Part shown: positions 1 through 6,533 of the stretch, in pieces
Numbering within the stretch: position 1 is the stretch's first letter
Layout: the number at the start of each line of letters is the position of its first letter
Source: Streptomyces sp. NRRL F-5122
Lineage (GTDB): Bacteria > Actinomycetota > Actinomycetes > Streptomycetales > Streptomycetaceae
Reading direction: 5' to 3'
Assembly: GCF_001507435.1 (NCBI RefSeq)
Contig: NZ_LMWH01000008.1
Span: 1 to 12,442 of the forward strand
DNA length: 12,442 bases
Position numbers and translations under genes: made by a program
Notes under the pieces: model-generated
What the model was told of the DNA's origin: nothing
What the model saw: the letters and a program-made list of their open reading frames with translations, nothing else
Database searches by the model: none

Positions 1-165
1 GATCGGGAAGACGTAGGCGAAGTTCCCGAAGCCCTTCTTGATGGCCAGCTCGCGTACGGCCGCGTAGGAGCCCGCGAAGCCGATCCCGGCGATGATGACG
101 GCTCCGGACACGACCACACCGATGAGAATCCGGTGCATCCGTGTCAGCTGCAGTGGCGCGGCCAC
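1..165 (-). CDS. DUF2637 membrane protein, N-terminal part (cut by window edge)
   Basis: Only the first 55 codons are in the window; the gene continues past base 1. After a short polar N-terminus comes one hydrophobic helix (about residues 14-32, ILIGVVVSGAVIIAGIGFAG), then SYAAVRELAIKKGFGNFAYV. I recognise this pattern from Streptomyces DUF2637 proteins, which are multi-span membrane proteins of unknown function related to transfer-associated Spd-like proteins. I chose the GTG at 163-165 because GGGGAGGGGAG lies a proper distance upstream. An in-frame ATG at 181-183 would place that Shine-Dalgarno run inside the coding sequence, so it is less likely. The gene follows two DUF3558 lipoproteins on the same strand with about 170 bp between, so it may have its own promoter; a perfect palindrome sits at 190-203. 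The function cannot be read from the sequence. Confidence 0.75.
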   Translation of the reverse strand, partial: MAAPLQLTRMHRILIGVVVSGAVIIAGIGFAGSYAAVRELAIKKGFGNFAYVFPI

Positions 166-189
166 CTCTACTCCCCTCCCCATGCGTGT

Positions 190-203
190 TGTTGCGCGCA
201 ACA
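190..203. promoter_or_regulatory. Perfect 14-bp palindrome upstream of DUF2637 gene (candidate operator)
   Basis: TGTTGCGCGCAACA is its own reverse complement and lies 25-38 bases upstream of the GTG start of the DUF2637 gene, where an operator or the start of the leader would be. The symmetry is seen directly; binding by a dimeric regulator is inference. It differs from the parS consensus and I do not recognise it as a named site. Confidence 0.4.
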
Positions 204-249
204 GGGTGGCATACGCGTGTGGCGCATGGGTGGCCGGTCTGTCGAGAGC

Positions 250-268
250 CCGGTCCGAACGGGACCGG
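250..268. repeat. 7-bp inverted repeat between lipoprotein and DUF2637 genes
   Basis: Arms CCGGTCC (250-256) and GGACCGG (262-268) flank a 5-base loop. It lies about 65 bases past the stop of the upstream lipoprotein gene and 85 bases before the DUF2637 start. It could be a weak factor-independent terminator on the minus strand or a protein site. No T-run follows, but Streptomyces terminators often lack one. Confidence 0.3.
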
Positions 269-331
269 ATTTCGGTAACTTCCCTGGTGGCGCTGTGTGT
301 TGGACGGCCCGGCCGATTTTCCGGGATCCGC

Positions 332-1213
332 TCAGTTCTTCTTGGACGGCGACGCGGAGGGGGACGCGCCCTTCGACGTACTCCCGGAAGGGCTCCCGGA
401 CGCCGACTTCGAAGACGAGGCTCCGCCGTCGCGGTTCGCCGCCGTCACCGCGGACACGGCCTCCTTGGCGGCCTTCTCCGCGGCCTTGGTCAGGTCGTCG
501 GCGCTCGGTGTCTTGTCGCCGGCCAGGCCCGCGCCGTTGTAGTCGACGGTGACGACGACGTTCTCCACGCGCGCCACGACCGTCTGCTGCTTGAAGGTGC
601 CTTCCTTCTTCTTCAGGTCGTAGCGTATTGCGGTCCCCTGGTCGCCCACTCCGGTGAGCTGCTCGGGCTCGGTGTTCTTCGCGCCGTCGACGGACTGGGC
701 GTCCTGCACCTGCCGGCCGTAGTAGTCCTTGGCGAGCTTGTCGCCCGCGCCGCGCGTGGCGTTCGACTCGAAGCGCAGCATGGAGACGTTGAGCCAGCGG
801 AACTGGGAGCCCTTGACGCCGTTGTTCTGAAGGCTGCTCCAGGAGCAGCTGGCACGTGTCGCGGTGTCGTCCGAAGCACCCTCCTTGCCGGACTCCGCCC
901 CCTTCGGTACCAAATCGCCCAATGTTGCGCCCGACAGGACGGCACAGGCCTCGGGCAGCGTCGAGTACGCGGCCGGCTGTACGGCATTGGCCGAGGCGCT
1001 CTGTGAGGGCTTCGCGGCCGAGGTCTGCTGCTGTGTGGCGTCGTCGCCCTTGGCGGAGCCGGAGTCCGAGGAGGAGCAGCCGGCGGCGACGAGCACCGCC
1101 GGAACGGCGGCCGCGCAGACGAGGAGTCGGCCGAGGCGGGAGTTCCGGCGGGCCGGCCGACGCTCCCCCTGATCGTGCTGATCTCGGTGGTCTCGCTGTG
1201 CAGGTCGGTGCAT
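332..1213 (-). CDS. DUF3558 family lipoprotein with Ser-rich tail
   Basis: A 293-residue predicted lipoprotein. An Arg-rich N-region (RRPARRNSRLGR) is followed by a hydrophobic stretch and a lipobox ending in VAAGC, so Cys46 would be lipidated and the protein anchored outside the membrane. A low-complexity Ser/Gln/Ala linker (about 47-80) leads into a DUF3558-like domain (about 82-262) with two cysteines, Cys90 and Cys123 (ASCSW), a usual pair in the family. The last 30 residues are Ser/Gly/Pro/Lys-rich. I chose ATG 1213, preceded by GAAGGA although close (3 bases). ATG 1228, five codons upstream, and ATG 1291 are in frame and possible. A second DUF3558 gene lies 124 bp upstream on the same strand. 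The molecular role of DUF3558 proteins is unknown; some actinobacterial members are suspected to bind partner envelope proteins. Confidence 0.8.
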   Translation of the reverse strand: MHRPAQRDHRDQHDQGERRPARRNSRLGRLLVCAAAVPAVLVAAGCSSSDSGSAKGDDATQQQTSAAKPSQSASANAVQPAAYSTLPEACAVLSGATLGDLVPKGAESGKEGASDDTATRASCSWSSLQNNGVKGSQFRWLNVSMLRFESNATRGAGDKLAKDYYGRQVQDAQSVDGAKNTEPEQLTGVGDQGTAIRYDLKKKEGTFKQQTVVARVENVVVTVDYNGAGLAGDKTPSADDLTKAAEKAAKEAVSAVTAANRDGGASSSKSASGSPSGSTSKGASPSASPSKKN

Positions 1214-1337
1214 GGTTCCTTCACTCATGACGCTCGTGGATCGTGCGGTCGGATCGGGTCCGAGGGGCCACGGTACGCGGTGGGGACGCATGCGGTTCGG
1301 GATCGGTTCCTTTGCCCCGGCTGCTCCGGAGCCCTCG

Positions 1338-2174
1338 TCAGCCGAGCGAACCGGCCAGCTGCCGAGCCAGCTTCCGGGCCCTGTCCTGCATGTCCTTGCT
1401 GTCAGGCGCCTGAGCGGTGCCGGTCGGCTGCTCGTCGTACTCGATGGTCACGATCACGTTGGACGTGCGGAACACCACAGTCACGGTGCGCTGCTCGGCG
1501 GTGCTCAGCCGGTCGTCGAGGTACGCCTCGTCCCCGAGGTCGTCCAGTGTGCGGGGCTGGAGGTCGGCCGGGGTCTCGGTGGCCGACGGGCTCCCGGAGG
1601 CAGAGGCGGAGGCGGAGGCGGGGGCGGACGCCGGAGGCGAGGCCGTGGCCGTCCCGGAGGGCGTGACGCCGGCGCTCGGCGAGTCTCCGTCGTTCGCGGA
1701 ACCGCCGGCGGCCCCGGAGACGGGCTCCGGGAGGTTCGCGGCCTCTTCCTTCGTGAAGTAGACGTCGTGGGCGCGATTGTCGTCGGAGACCGCGTTGTCG
1801 TACGACACCACGCGCTCGAAGTCGACGTACAGACGGTCCGTGGCGCCGGTCGACTCGGCCTTCCAGCGGCAGCCGGAGCGGCGGTCGTTGTTGTACGTGG
1901 GCACGGACTCGCCCTGGTACGACTTGTCCCGTTGCTCCTGGTCCGCCGTCTGCTTGATGCCCGGCAGGAGCGAGTCGAGGATGTCGTGGTTCACCGTGCC
2001 GCAGGCGTCGGAGAGGGTGCGGTACTTGCCGGGCTGCGCGGCCGTCGCGCTCGCGGTGACGCCGCCCGCCTTGGAGTCCTCCGCCGCATCGCCGTTGCCG
2101 GAACTGCCGGTGCAGGCGGCCAGCAGGGCCGCGAGCAGCACGACGGCGCCCGGTGCGTACGCCTTCCGCTGCAC
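1338..2174 (-). CDS. DUF3558-type lipoprotein with internal low-complexity linker
   Basis: A 278-residue predicted lipoprotein starting at GTG 2174 with a good AGAGGAG ribosome site. The signal peptide is short (MQRKAYAPGAVVLLAALLAAC), giving lipid-modified Cys21. The outer part begins with YRTLSDACGTV and contains Cys58 and Cys102 (SGCRW), matching the cysteine pair and C-x-W pattern of the neighbouring DUF3558 protein; both also share a C-terminal strand of the form VVF/VAR..NVIVTIEY/VVVTVDY. Unlike the neighbour, the domain is split by a Gly/Ser/Pro/Ala-rich stretch (about 152-205), part of it encoded by a tandem hexamer at 1596-1631. The two genes look like diverged duplicates and may share a transcript. 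Family assignment is from these shared features; function is unknown. Confidence 0.75.
   Translation of the reverse strand: MQRKAYAPGAVVLLAALLAACTGSSGNGDAAEDSKAGGVTASATAAQPGKYRTLSDACGTVNHDILDSLLPGIKQTADQEQRDKSYQGESVPTYNNDRRSGCRWKAESTGATDRLYVDFERVVSYDNAVSDDNRAHDVYFTKEEAANLPEPVSGAAGGSANDGDSPSAGVTPSGTATASPPASAPASASASASGSPSATETPADLQPRTLDDLGDEAYLDDRLSTAEQRTVTVVFRTSNVIVTIEYDEQPTGTAQAPDSKDMQDRARKLARQLAGSLG
1596..1631. repeat. Tandem hexamer repeat (GGAGGC-like, six units) inside lipoprotein gene
   Basis: Six consecutive six-base units: GGAGGC, AGAGGC, GGAGGC, GGAGGC, GGGGGC and GGACGC. On the coding (minus) strand they encode alternating Ala with Ser or Pro in the flexible linker of the lipoprotein. 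Unit number could change without loss of frame, so length variation between strains is likely (inference). Confidence 0.7.
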
Positions 2175-2250
2175 GGTGAGGCTCCTCTCGACGGTCCTGC
2201 GGTGTGTGTCCGCTGGTTAATCGGTTGCCGCGTGGGGCGGACCCCTGGAG

Positions 2251-2279
2251 ACAATGTGTATCGCACGCACTGCCGTGAA
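2251..2279 (-). promoter_or_regulatory. Weak candidate promoter for the lipoprotein gene
   Basis: On the minus strand TTCACG (2279-2274), a 17-base spacer and CATTGT (2256-2251) resemble a vegetative promoter, with partial matches only. It lies about 75 bases upstream of the GTG start at 2174, in the gap shared with divergent rtcB. Confidence 0.22.
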
Positions 2280-2307
2280 CGCCGGTCCGTTGTCCTGTAC
2301 GTCGACC

Positions 2308-2335
2308 TTGGTGCCGGTTTTTGCGTTAAAAGACT
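2308..2335 (+). promoter_or_regulatory. Candidate promoter for rtcB
   Basis: TTGGTG (2308-2313), a 16-base spacer and AAGACT (2330-2335) fit a vegetative actinobacterial promoter moderately. The spacer includes an unusually A/T-rich patch (TTTTTGCGTTAAAAG) for this DNA. Transcription would start near 2342 and give a leader of roughly 24 bases. Not verified. Confidence 0.33.
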
Positions 2336-2365
2336 TGTGGGGCCTTTCGGGGGGTTGAGTAAGAG

Positions 2366-3559
2366 ATGTCGTATGTAGAGGTGCCGGGCGCGAAGGTCCC
2401 GATCCGTATGTGGACGGACCCGGCGTCGGTCGAGGGCGCCGCGATGCAGCAGTTGCAGAACGTGGCGACCCTGCCGTGGATCAAGGGACTGGCGGTCATG
2501 CCGGACGTCCACTACGGCAAGGGGGCGACGGTCGGCTCCGTCATCGCCATGCGGGACGCCGTGTGTCCGGCCGCGGTCGGGGTGGACATCGGCTGCGGCA
2601 TGTCGGCGGTGCGCACGTCCCTGACGGTGAACGACCTTCCGGGGGACCTGTCGCGCCTGCGGTCGAAGATCGAGCAGGCGATCCCGGTCGGCCGCGGGAT
2701 GCACGACGAGCCCGTCGACCCCGGCAGCTTCCACGGGGTGCCCACCTCCGGATGGGACCACTTCTGGGGACGGTTCGACGGGGTGGCCGAGGCGGTGAGG
2801 TTCCGCGCGGAGCGCGCCACCAAGCAGATGGGCACGCTAGGCGGCGGCAACCACTTCGTCGAGGTGTGCACGGACACGACCGGTGGCGTGTGGCTGATGC
2901 TGCACTCCGGCTCCCGCAACATCGGCAAGGAACTGGCCGAGCACCACATCGGCGTGGCGCAGAGCCTTCCGCACAACCAGGGCCTCGTCGACCGCGATCT
3001 CGCCGTCTTCGTCGCGGACACCCCGCAGATGGCGGCGTACCGCAACGACCTGTACTGGGCGCAGGAGTACGCGAAGTACAACCGCACGCTGATGATGGCG
3101 CTCCTGAAGGACGTGATCCGCAAGGAGTTCAAGAAGGCGAAGCCGACGTTCGAGCCGGAGATCTCCTGCCACCACAACTACGTGGCGGAGGAGCGGTACG
3201 AGGGCATGGACCTGCTGGTGACCCGCAAGGGTGCGATCCGCGCGGGCTCCGGAGAGTTCGGGATCATCCCGGGCTCGATGGGCACCGGCTCGTACATCGT
3301 GAAGGGCTTCGGCAACGAGAAGTCCTTCAACTCGGCGTCGCACGGCGCGGGTCGGCGCATGAGCCGCAACGCGGCCAAGCGCCGGTTCACCGCGAAGGAC
3401 CTGGAGGACCAGACCCGGGGCGTGGAGTGCCGCAAGGACTCCGGCGTCGTGGACGAGATCCCCGGTGCCTACAAGCCCATCGAGCAGGTCATCGAGCAGC
3501 AGAGCGACCTCGTGGAGGTCGTGGCCAAGCTCAAGCAGGTCGTCTGCGTGAAGGGCTGA
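2366..3559 (+). CDS. rtcB: RtcB-family RNA ligase
   Basis: A 397-residue protein close in length to E. coli RtcB (408), which joins RNA 2',3'-cyclic phosphate or 3'-phosphate ends to 5'-OH ends using GTP and Mn2+. The family's metal and catalytic residues are visible: Asp74 and Cys77 in VGVDIGCGM, His163 in LGGGNHFVEV, His180 in MLHSGSRNIGKE, His269/270 in CHHNYV, and the GMP-accepting His326 in SHGAGRRMSR, with GTGSYIVKG before it. Their spacing follows the E. coli set (D75, C78, H168, H185, H281, H337), so the enzyme should be active. The ATG at 2366 is the natural start, though the ribosome site is only a G-rich run. It is transcribed away from the lipoprotein genes and ends at a strong hairpin; no rtcA, rtcR or archease gene is nearby. 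The likely role is cytoplasmic RNA repair. Confidence 0.93.
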   Translation: MSYVEVPGAKVPIRMWTDPASVEGAAMQQLQNVATLPWIKGLAVMPDVHYGKGATVGSVIAMRDAVCPAAVGVDIGCGMSAVRTSLTVNDLPGDLSRLRSKIEQAIPVGRGMHDEPVDPGSFHGVPTSGWDHFWGRFDGVAEAVRFRAERATKQMGTLGGGNHFVEVCTDTTGGVWLMLHSGSRNIGKELAEHHIGVAQSLPHNQGLVDRDLAVFVADTPQMAAYRNDLYWAQEYAKYNRTLMMALLKDVIRKEFKKAKPTFEPEISCHHNYVAEERYEGMDLLVTRKGAIRAGSGEFGIIPGSMGTGSYIVKGFGNEKSFNSASHGAGRRMSRNAAKRRFTAKDLEDQTRGVECRKDSGVVDEIPGAYKPIEQVIEQQSDLVEVVAKLKQVVCVKG

Positions 3560-3564
3560 CGGCG

Positions 3565-3597
3565 CGAAGGCCCCCGGTCAGTCGCTGGGGGCCTTCG
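3565..3597. terminator. Bidirectional terminator hairpin between rtcB and the SDR operon
   Basis: Perfect 11-bp arms CGAAGGCCCCC (3565-3575) and GGGGGCCTTCG (3587-3597) with an 11-base loop begin 6 bases after the rtcB stop and end 5 bases before the end of the convergent small membrane gene. The position between two gene ends and the strong stem support termination in both directions. Confidence 0.8.
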
Positions 3598-3602
3598 GCG
3601 GT

Positions 3603-3779
3603 TCACTTCGCGTGCCGCACCGCGTAGATCATCACGAAGGCCACGAGGTGGATGCCGAAGAGGAAGTACGCGAGGTAGTACCAGACGAAGCGCTCGCGCT
3701 TCTTCTCCAGGGACAGACGCTCCTGCTCCCCGGCTTGATCCGGCTCGCCGGCCGGGGCCGCTGTCGGTTCCTCCGTCAT
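3603..3779 (-). CDS. Small single-span membrane protein
   Basis: A 58-residue protein whose ATG (3779-3777) overlaps the TGA of the upstream SDR gene in ATGA, so translation is probably coupled. The first 20 residues are acidic and Ala/Pro/Glu-rich, followed by a basic amphipathic stretch (RLSLEKKRER) and one strongly hydrophobic helix with aromatic residues (FVWYYLAYFLFGIHLVAFVM, residues 31-50), ending in RHAK. The charge pattern suggests one membrane helix; by the positive-inside rule orientation is ambiguous because both flanks are basic. I do not recognise a characterised family, although small proteins of this kind are common in Streptomyces. The tight overlap and codon use argue that it is a real gene. 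A link to the SDR enzyme, for example membrane tethering, is speculation. Confidence 0.75.
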   Translation of the reverse strand: MTEEPTAAPAGEPDQAGEQERLSLEKKRERFVWYYLAYFLFGIHLVAFVMIYAVRHAK

Positions 3780-4552
3780 CGCTCCCGCGCGACCTTCGTG
3801 TTCGACGCCTGAGCCCGCGGGCGTACCACCAGCAGGTCGATGTTGACGTGGCTGGGGCGGGTGACCGCCCAGGTGATCGTGTCCGCCACGTCGTCGGCCG
3901 TCAGGGGCTCGGCGACCCCCTCGTACACCTTCGCCGCCTTCTCGGCGTCCCCGTCGAAGCGGGTCAGCGCGAACTCCTCCGTCCGCACCATGCCGGGGGC
4001 GATCTCGATCACCCGCACCGGCGTGCCCACGATCTCCAGGCGCAGGGTCTCGGCCAGTACGTGCTCGGCGTGCTTGGCGGCGACATAGCCCGCGCCACCC
4101 TCGTACGTGCCGTGGCCGGCGGTGGAGGAGACGACCACCACCGTGCCGTCCCCGCTCGCCGTCAACGCGGGGAGCAGGGCCTGGGTGACGTTCAGCGTGC
4201 CCAGGACGTTCGTCTCGTACATCCGGCGCCACTGCTCGGGGTCGCCGGTCGCGACCGGGTCGGCGCCGAGTGCGCCGCCGGCGTTGTTCACAAGGACGCC
4301 GATCGTCCTGAACGCCGACGCGAACTCGTCGACCGCGGCGCGGTCCGTGACGTCGAGCGGGTACGCCGTCACCGAGTGGCCGGCCGCCGTGAGCTCCTCC
4401 GCCAGCGCCTCGATCCGGTCCTTGCGGCGGGCGGTGAGGACCACGCGGTAGCCCGCCTGGGCGAGCTGCCTGGCTGTTGCGGCGCCGATGCCGCTGCTCG
4501 CCCCGGTGACCACGGCGATGCGGGAGGCGGCGGAGGGTGCGGCGTCGGTCAT
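3776..4552 (-). CDS. Short-chain dehydrogenase/reductase (classical SDR)
   Basis: A 258-residue cytoplasmic oxidoreductase of the classical SDR family. The Rossmann cofactor motif TGASSGIG is at 16-23, NNAG at 89-92, and the catalytic set Asn115, Ser143 (VVSST), Tyr156 and Lys160 (YVAAK) is complete, with IAPGMVRTE after it. Basic residues after the second strand (TARRKDR, 40-46) favour NADP(H) over NAD(H). The substrate cannot be told; the sequence resembles the YdfG / serine-3-dehydrogenase-like group in general layout, which acts on small hydroxy acids or aldehydes, but this is only a resemblance. The ATG at 4552 has GAGGAG 7 bases upstream. The stop overlaps the start of the 58-residue membrane protein, so the two form an operon. 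Confidence 0.92.
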   Translation of the reverse strand: MTDAAPSAASRIAVVTGASSGIGAATARQLAQAGYRVVLTARRKDRIEALAEELTAAGHSVTAYPLDVTDRAAVDEFASAFRTIGVLVNNAGGALGADPVATGDPEQWRRMYETNVLGTLNVTQALLPALTASGDGTVVVVSSTAGHGTYEGGAGYVAAKHAEHVLAETLRLEIVGTPVRVIEIAPGMVRTEEFALTRFDGDAEKAAKVYEGVAEPLTADDVADTITWAVTRPSHVNIDLLVVRPRAQASNTKVARER

Positions 4553-4593
4553 GGGGCGGCTCCTCGGGCGGCGGGCTCGGTCCTGCGGTCCGT

Positions 4594-4609
4594 GTACGGG
4601 CGTACGGGC
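4594..4609. repeat. Tandem 8-bp repeat upstream of the SDR gene
   Basis: GTACGGGC occurs twice in direct succession, 42-57 bases before the SDR start. A possible minus-strand -10 element, TATCCT (4627-4622), would place transcription start just upstream of the repeats, so they could be an operator in the leader. The -35 region is not recognisable. Evidence for function is weak. Confidence 0.3.
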
Positions 4610-4631
4610 GACCTCTGCCCAAGGATAGGTG

Positions 4632-4650
4632 GCCGGGGCACAGGCCCGGC
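4632..4650 (-). terminator. Possible weak terminator downstream of ynfA
   Basis: GCCGGG (4632-4637) and CCCGGC (4645-4650) form a 6-bp stem with a 7-base loop about 42 bases past the ynfA stop on the minus strand. In DNA of this composition such short stems arise by chance, so this is tentative. Confidence 0.25.
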
Positions 4651-4691
4651 GGGGGCGCCCTGGAGACGCCGTTCGGATGCCCGGCCCGCGG

Positions 4692-5030
4692 TCAGTGGTG
4701 GCCCCGTGGGGCCCACATGATCACGGCCATCCCGGCGAGGCAGATCAGCGCGCCCGTCACGTCCCAGCGATCCGGTCGGTAGCCGTCGGCGACCATGCCC
4801 CAGGCCAGCGAGCCGGCCACGAAGACACCTCCGTACGCGGCGAGGACGCGGCCGAAGTTCGCGTCCGGCTGGAGCGTGGCGACGAAGCCGTAGACACCGA
4901 GGGCCATCACGCCCGAGCCGATCCACAGCCAGCCGCGATGTTCACGCACGCCCTGCCACACCAGCCACGCGCCGCCGATCTCGAAGAGCGCGGCGACGAC
5001 GAAGAGGGCAGCGGATCGCAGAATCAGCAT
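4692..5030 (-). CDS. ynfA: YnfA/UPF0060-type small membrane protein
   Basis: A 112-residue protein matching the YnfA family (E. coli YnfA about 108 residues), which has a four-helix arrangement like small multidrug resistance transporters. Helices lie at about 4-26, 34-52, 62-80 and 92-107. Typical family segments are visible: [12 protein letters not shown] (16-27), [20 protein letters not shown] (35-54), [19 protein letters not shown] (61-79) and the Asp-Arg-x-Asp (87-90) before the last helix. Reports of efflux by YnfA exist for Gram-negative bacteria; the substrate here is unknown. The ATG at 5030 matches the family start. No clear Shine-Dalgarno precedes it (GAACCTGACGGC), so a leaderless or weakly translated start is possible. 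It is divergent from the secreted protein gene at 5178. Confidence 0.9.
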   Translation of the reverse strand: MLILRSAALFVVAALFEIGGAWLVWQGVREHRGWLWIGSGVMALGVYGFVATLQPDANFGRVLAAYGGVFVAGSLAWGMVADGYRPDRWDVTGALICLAGMAVIMWAPRGHH

Positions 5031-5177
5031 GCCGTCAGGTTCGCACGCAGCCCCCGGTAGGCCGTACGGGGGCCGCGCGCGGCACCGCGTGCGCGGGTCA
5101 CCTGCCCGGCGGTGTCCGCCGTGCCGCTCGGATGGGATACATGCCGTGATGTCCGGGCCGATGCGGAGGAAGTGGCG

Positions 5178-5636
5178 ATGAGGAAGTGGATGTCGGGCGC
5201 ACTGGGTGCGGCCGTGGTGGTGGGTGCGGCGATGCCCGCGACGGCTCTGGGCTCCGAGGTGGACATCGCCTACCACGGGTACGTGGCCATGGGGCGCGGT
5301 GAGGTGAACGTCCGGCTCACCCCGACGAACCTCGGTCCGAGCATCGAGGACGCCACGGTCCGCCTGCACTGGTCCAAGCCGCTGGCGAAGGTGCAGCAGC
5401 TGCCGCGTGGCTGCGCCCGCCATGACGTGAGCACGGTGGTGTGCAGCACGGGAGAGCTCACCGCGAACAGCAAGGGCCGGGAGATCCATCTGCGCCTGCG
5501 CCTGGCCGACACGGCGACCGACGAGGTGCGCCTGGAGATCGACTCGGTGTGGGGCGACGACGAGATGGACCGCAATCCGGGCAAGCGCCGTCAGCAGGTC
5601 CTGGTCCTCGCCACCGGGGACCGGTACACCTTCTGA
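5178..5636 (+). CDS. Secreted DUF11-like single-domain protein
   Basis: A 152-residue predicted exported protein. The ATG at 5178 has GGAGGA seven bases upstream and begins a classic signal peptide ([20 protein letters not shown]) with a likely signal peptidase I site after ATA (residue 23). The mature part of about 129 residues is rich in beta-type segments and follows the DUF11 pattern: TNLGPS (50-55), then LPRGC (75-79), VVCSTGEL (87-94) with Cys79 and Cys89 likely disulfide-bonded, then alternating hydrophobic residues ([11 protein letters not shown]). It has no sortase motif or membrane anchor, so it is probably released or held loosely in the wall. DUF11 domains are usually repeated in large surface proteins; here a single copy stands alone. 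The exact role is unknown. Confidence 0.8.
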   Translation: MRKWMSGALGAAVVVGAAMPATALGSEVDIAYHGYVAMGRGEVNVRLTPTNLGPSIEDATVRLHWSKPLAKVQQLPRGCARHDVSTVVCSTGELTANSKGREIHLRLRLADTATDEVRLEIDSVWGDDEMDRNPGKRRQQVLVLATGDRYTF

Positions 5637-5720
5637 CGGCCATGGGGGGAGAGGCCTCGTTCCCCTCCCGCACGGGCTCACCCGCGCCGCGCCGGCGATC
5701 AGGATCCCGCCCCCTGCCTC

Positions 5721-6527
5721 TCATGGGGCGCGGTGGTGGACGTACGCCGTCGGCGGCACCCCCACCGTCGCCGTGAAGTCCCGGACCAGGTGGGCCTGGT
5801 CCGCGTAGCCCAGATCCGCGGCCAGGCCCGCCCAGTCCACCGCCCGCTCGGTCTCCGCGCGCTCGAGGGCCTCGTGGATGCGGTAGCGCAGGATGACCCA
5901 CTTCGGGCCCACGCCCACGTAGGCCGCGAACAGGCGCTGCAGAAGCCGCACGGACAGGCCCTCCGACCGTGCGAAGTCGGCGACGCGCCGGATCGTGCGG
6001 TCCGTGCGGATGCGGTCGACCAGGGTCATGGCGAGGTCGGCCTGCGGGTCGGGGTGCGGGCCGAGGCCCAGCAGGAACGCGTCCAGGGCGGCCACGCGGT
6101 CGCGCTCCGCGTCCGGGGCGAGGACGGCCGCGGGATCCGGATCGGGGAACACCTCGGGCAGCGGGACGCGGCGGCCGGTCCAGTGCGCCACCGGGTGGTC
6201 GGCCGCGAAGGGGCGGAAGCCGCCCGGGCGGAACTGGATCCCGCACACTCGGCCCCTGCCCTGGAGCTTCTGCGTGAACAGAGCCAGACCGATGCCCGCC
6301 ACCTCGCCCCAGGGCGCCTCGTCGCCGTGCTGCTGGAAGACGACGTTCACCGAGGGGTGCGGGACGACGTGGGAGGCGTACGGCTCCGGCAGGTCCCAGT
6401 CGATCAGCCAGTAGTGCTCGAGGTACGGACGCAGCGGTGCGGCCGGCTCGTGGCGGCGGAAGGTGACCCGTGAGAAGAGTTCGGCGGCGTCGACGATGCC
6501 GCGTGTGTCACGGCGTGGGGCGGCCAT
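5721..6527 (-). CDS. AraC-family transcriptional regulator
   Basis: A 268-residue regulator. The N-terminal part (about 20-125: LRPYLEHYWLIDWDL, SVNVVFQQHG, GIQFRPGGFRPF) matches the beta-rich sensor domain common in AraC proteins of this type (DUF6597-like). The C-terminal part (about 175-262) holds the two helix-turn-helix units, with LSVRLLQRLFAAYVGVGPKW (191-210) and LAADLGYADQAHLVRDF (235-251) followed by GVPPTAY, the usual end of the second unit. The ATG at 6527 has no ribosome site; a -10-like TACGAT ends seven bases before the A, suggesting a leaderless mRNA. It is divergent from the flavin monooxygenase operon across 107 bp, so it may control that operon or itself, but the ligand and targets are not shown by the sequence. 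Confidence 0.88.
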   Translation of the reverse strand: MAAPRRDTRGIVDAAELFSRVTFRRHEPAAPLRPYLEHYWLIDWDLPEPYASHVVPHPSVNVVFQQHGDEAPWGEVAGIGLALFTQKLQGRGRVCGIQFRPGGFRPFAADHPVAHWTGRRVPLPEVFPDPDPAAVLAPDAERDRVAALDAFLLGLGPHPDPQADLAMTLVDRIRTDRTIRRVADFARSEGLSVRLLQRLFAAYVGVGPKWVILRYRIHEALERAETERAVDWAGLAADLGYADQAHLVRDFTATVGVPPTAYVHHRAP

Positions 6528-6533
6528 ACAGGC

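Noticed and set aside
1323..1332. 10-bp palindrome GCTCCGGAGC just after the second lipoprotein gene
   Set aside because: Too short and without a loop to be a convincing terminator; such palindromes are frequent in DNA of this composition.
1212..2378. Long plus-strand open frame opposite the second lipoprotein gene
   Set aside because: Low-complexity Arg/Gly/Val-rich product with no domain; the minus-strand lipoprotein has a lipobox, a ribosome site and family features.
3603..4622. One long minus-strand frame that runs through the SDR region and ends as the small membrane protein
   Set aside because: Its first 280 codons are an out-of-frame shadow of the SDR gene (Arg/Gly-rich); only the last 58 codons, starting at the ATGA overlap, are real.
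5647..5668. G-run and C-run after the secreted protein gene as a terminator
   Set aside because: Only about five pairs can form; not distinguishable from chance.
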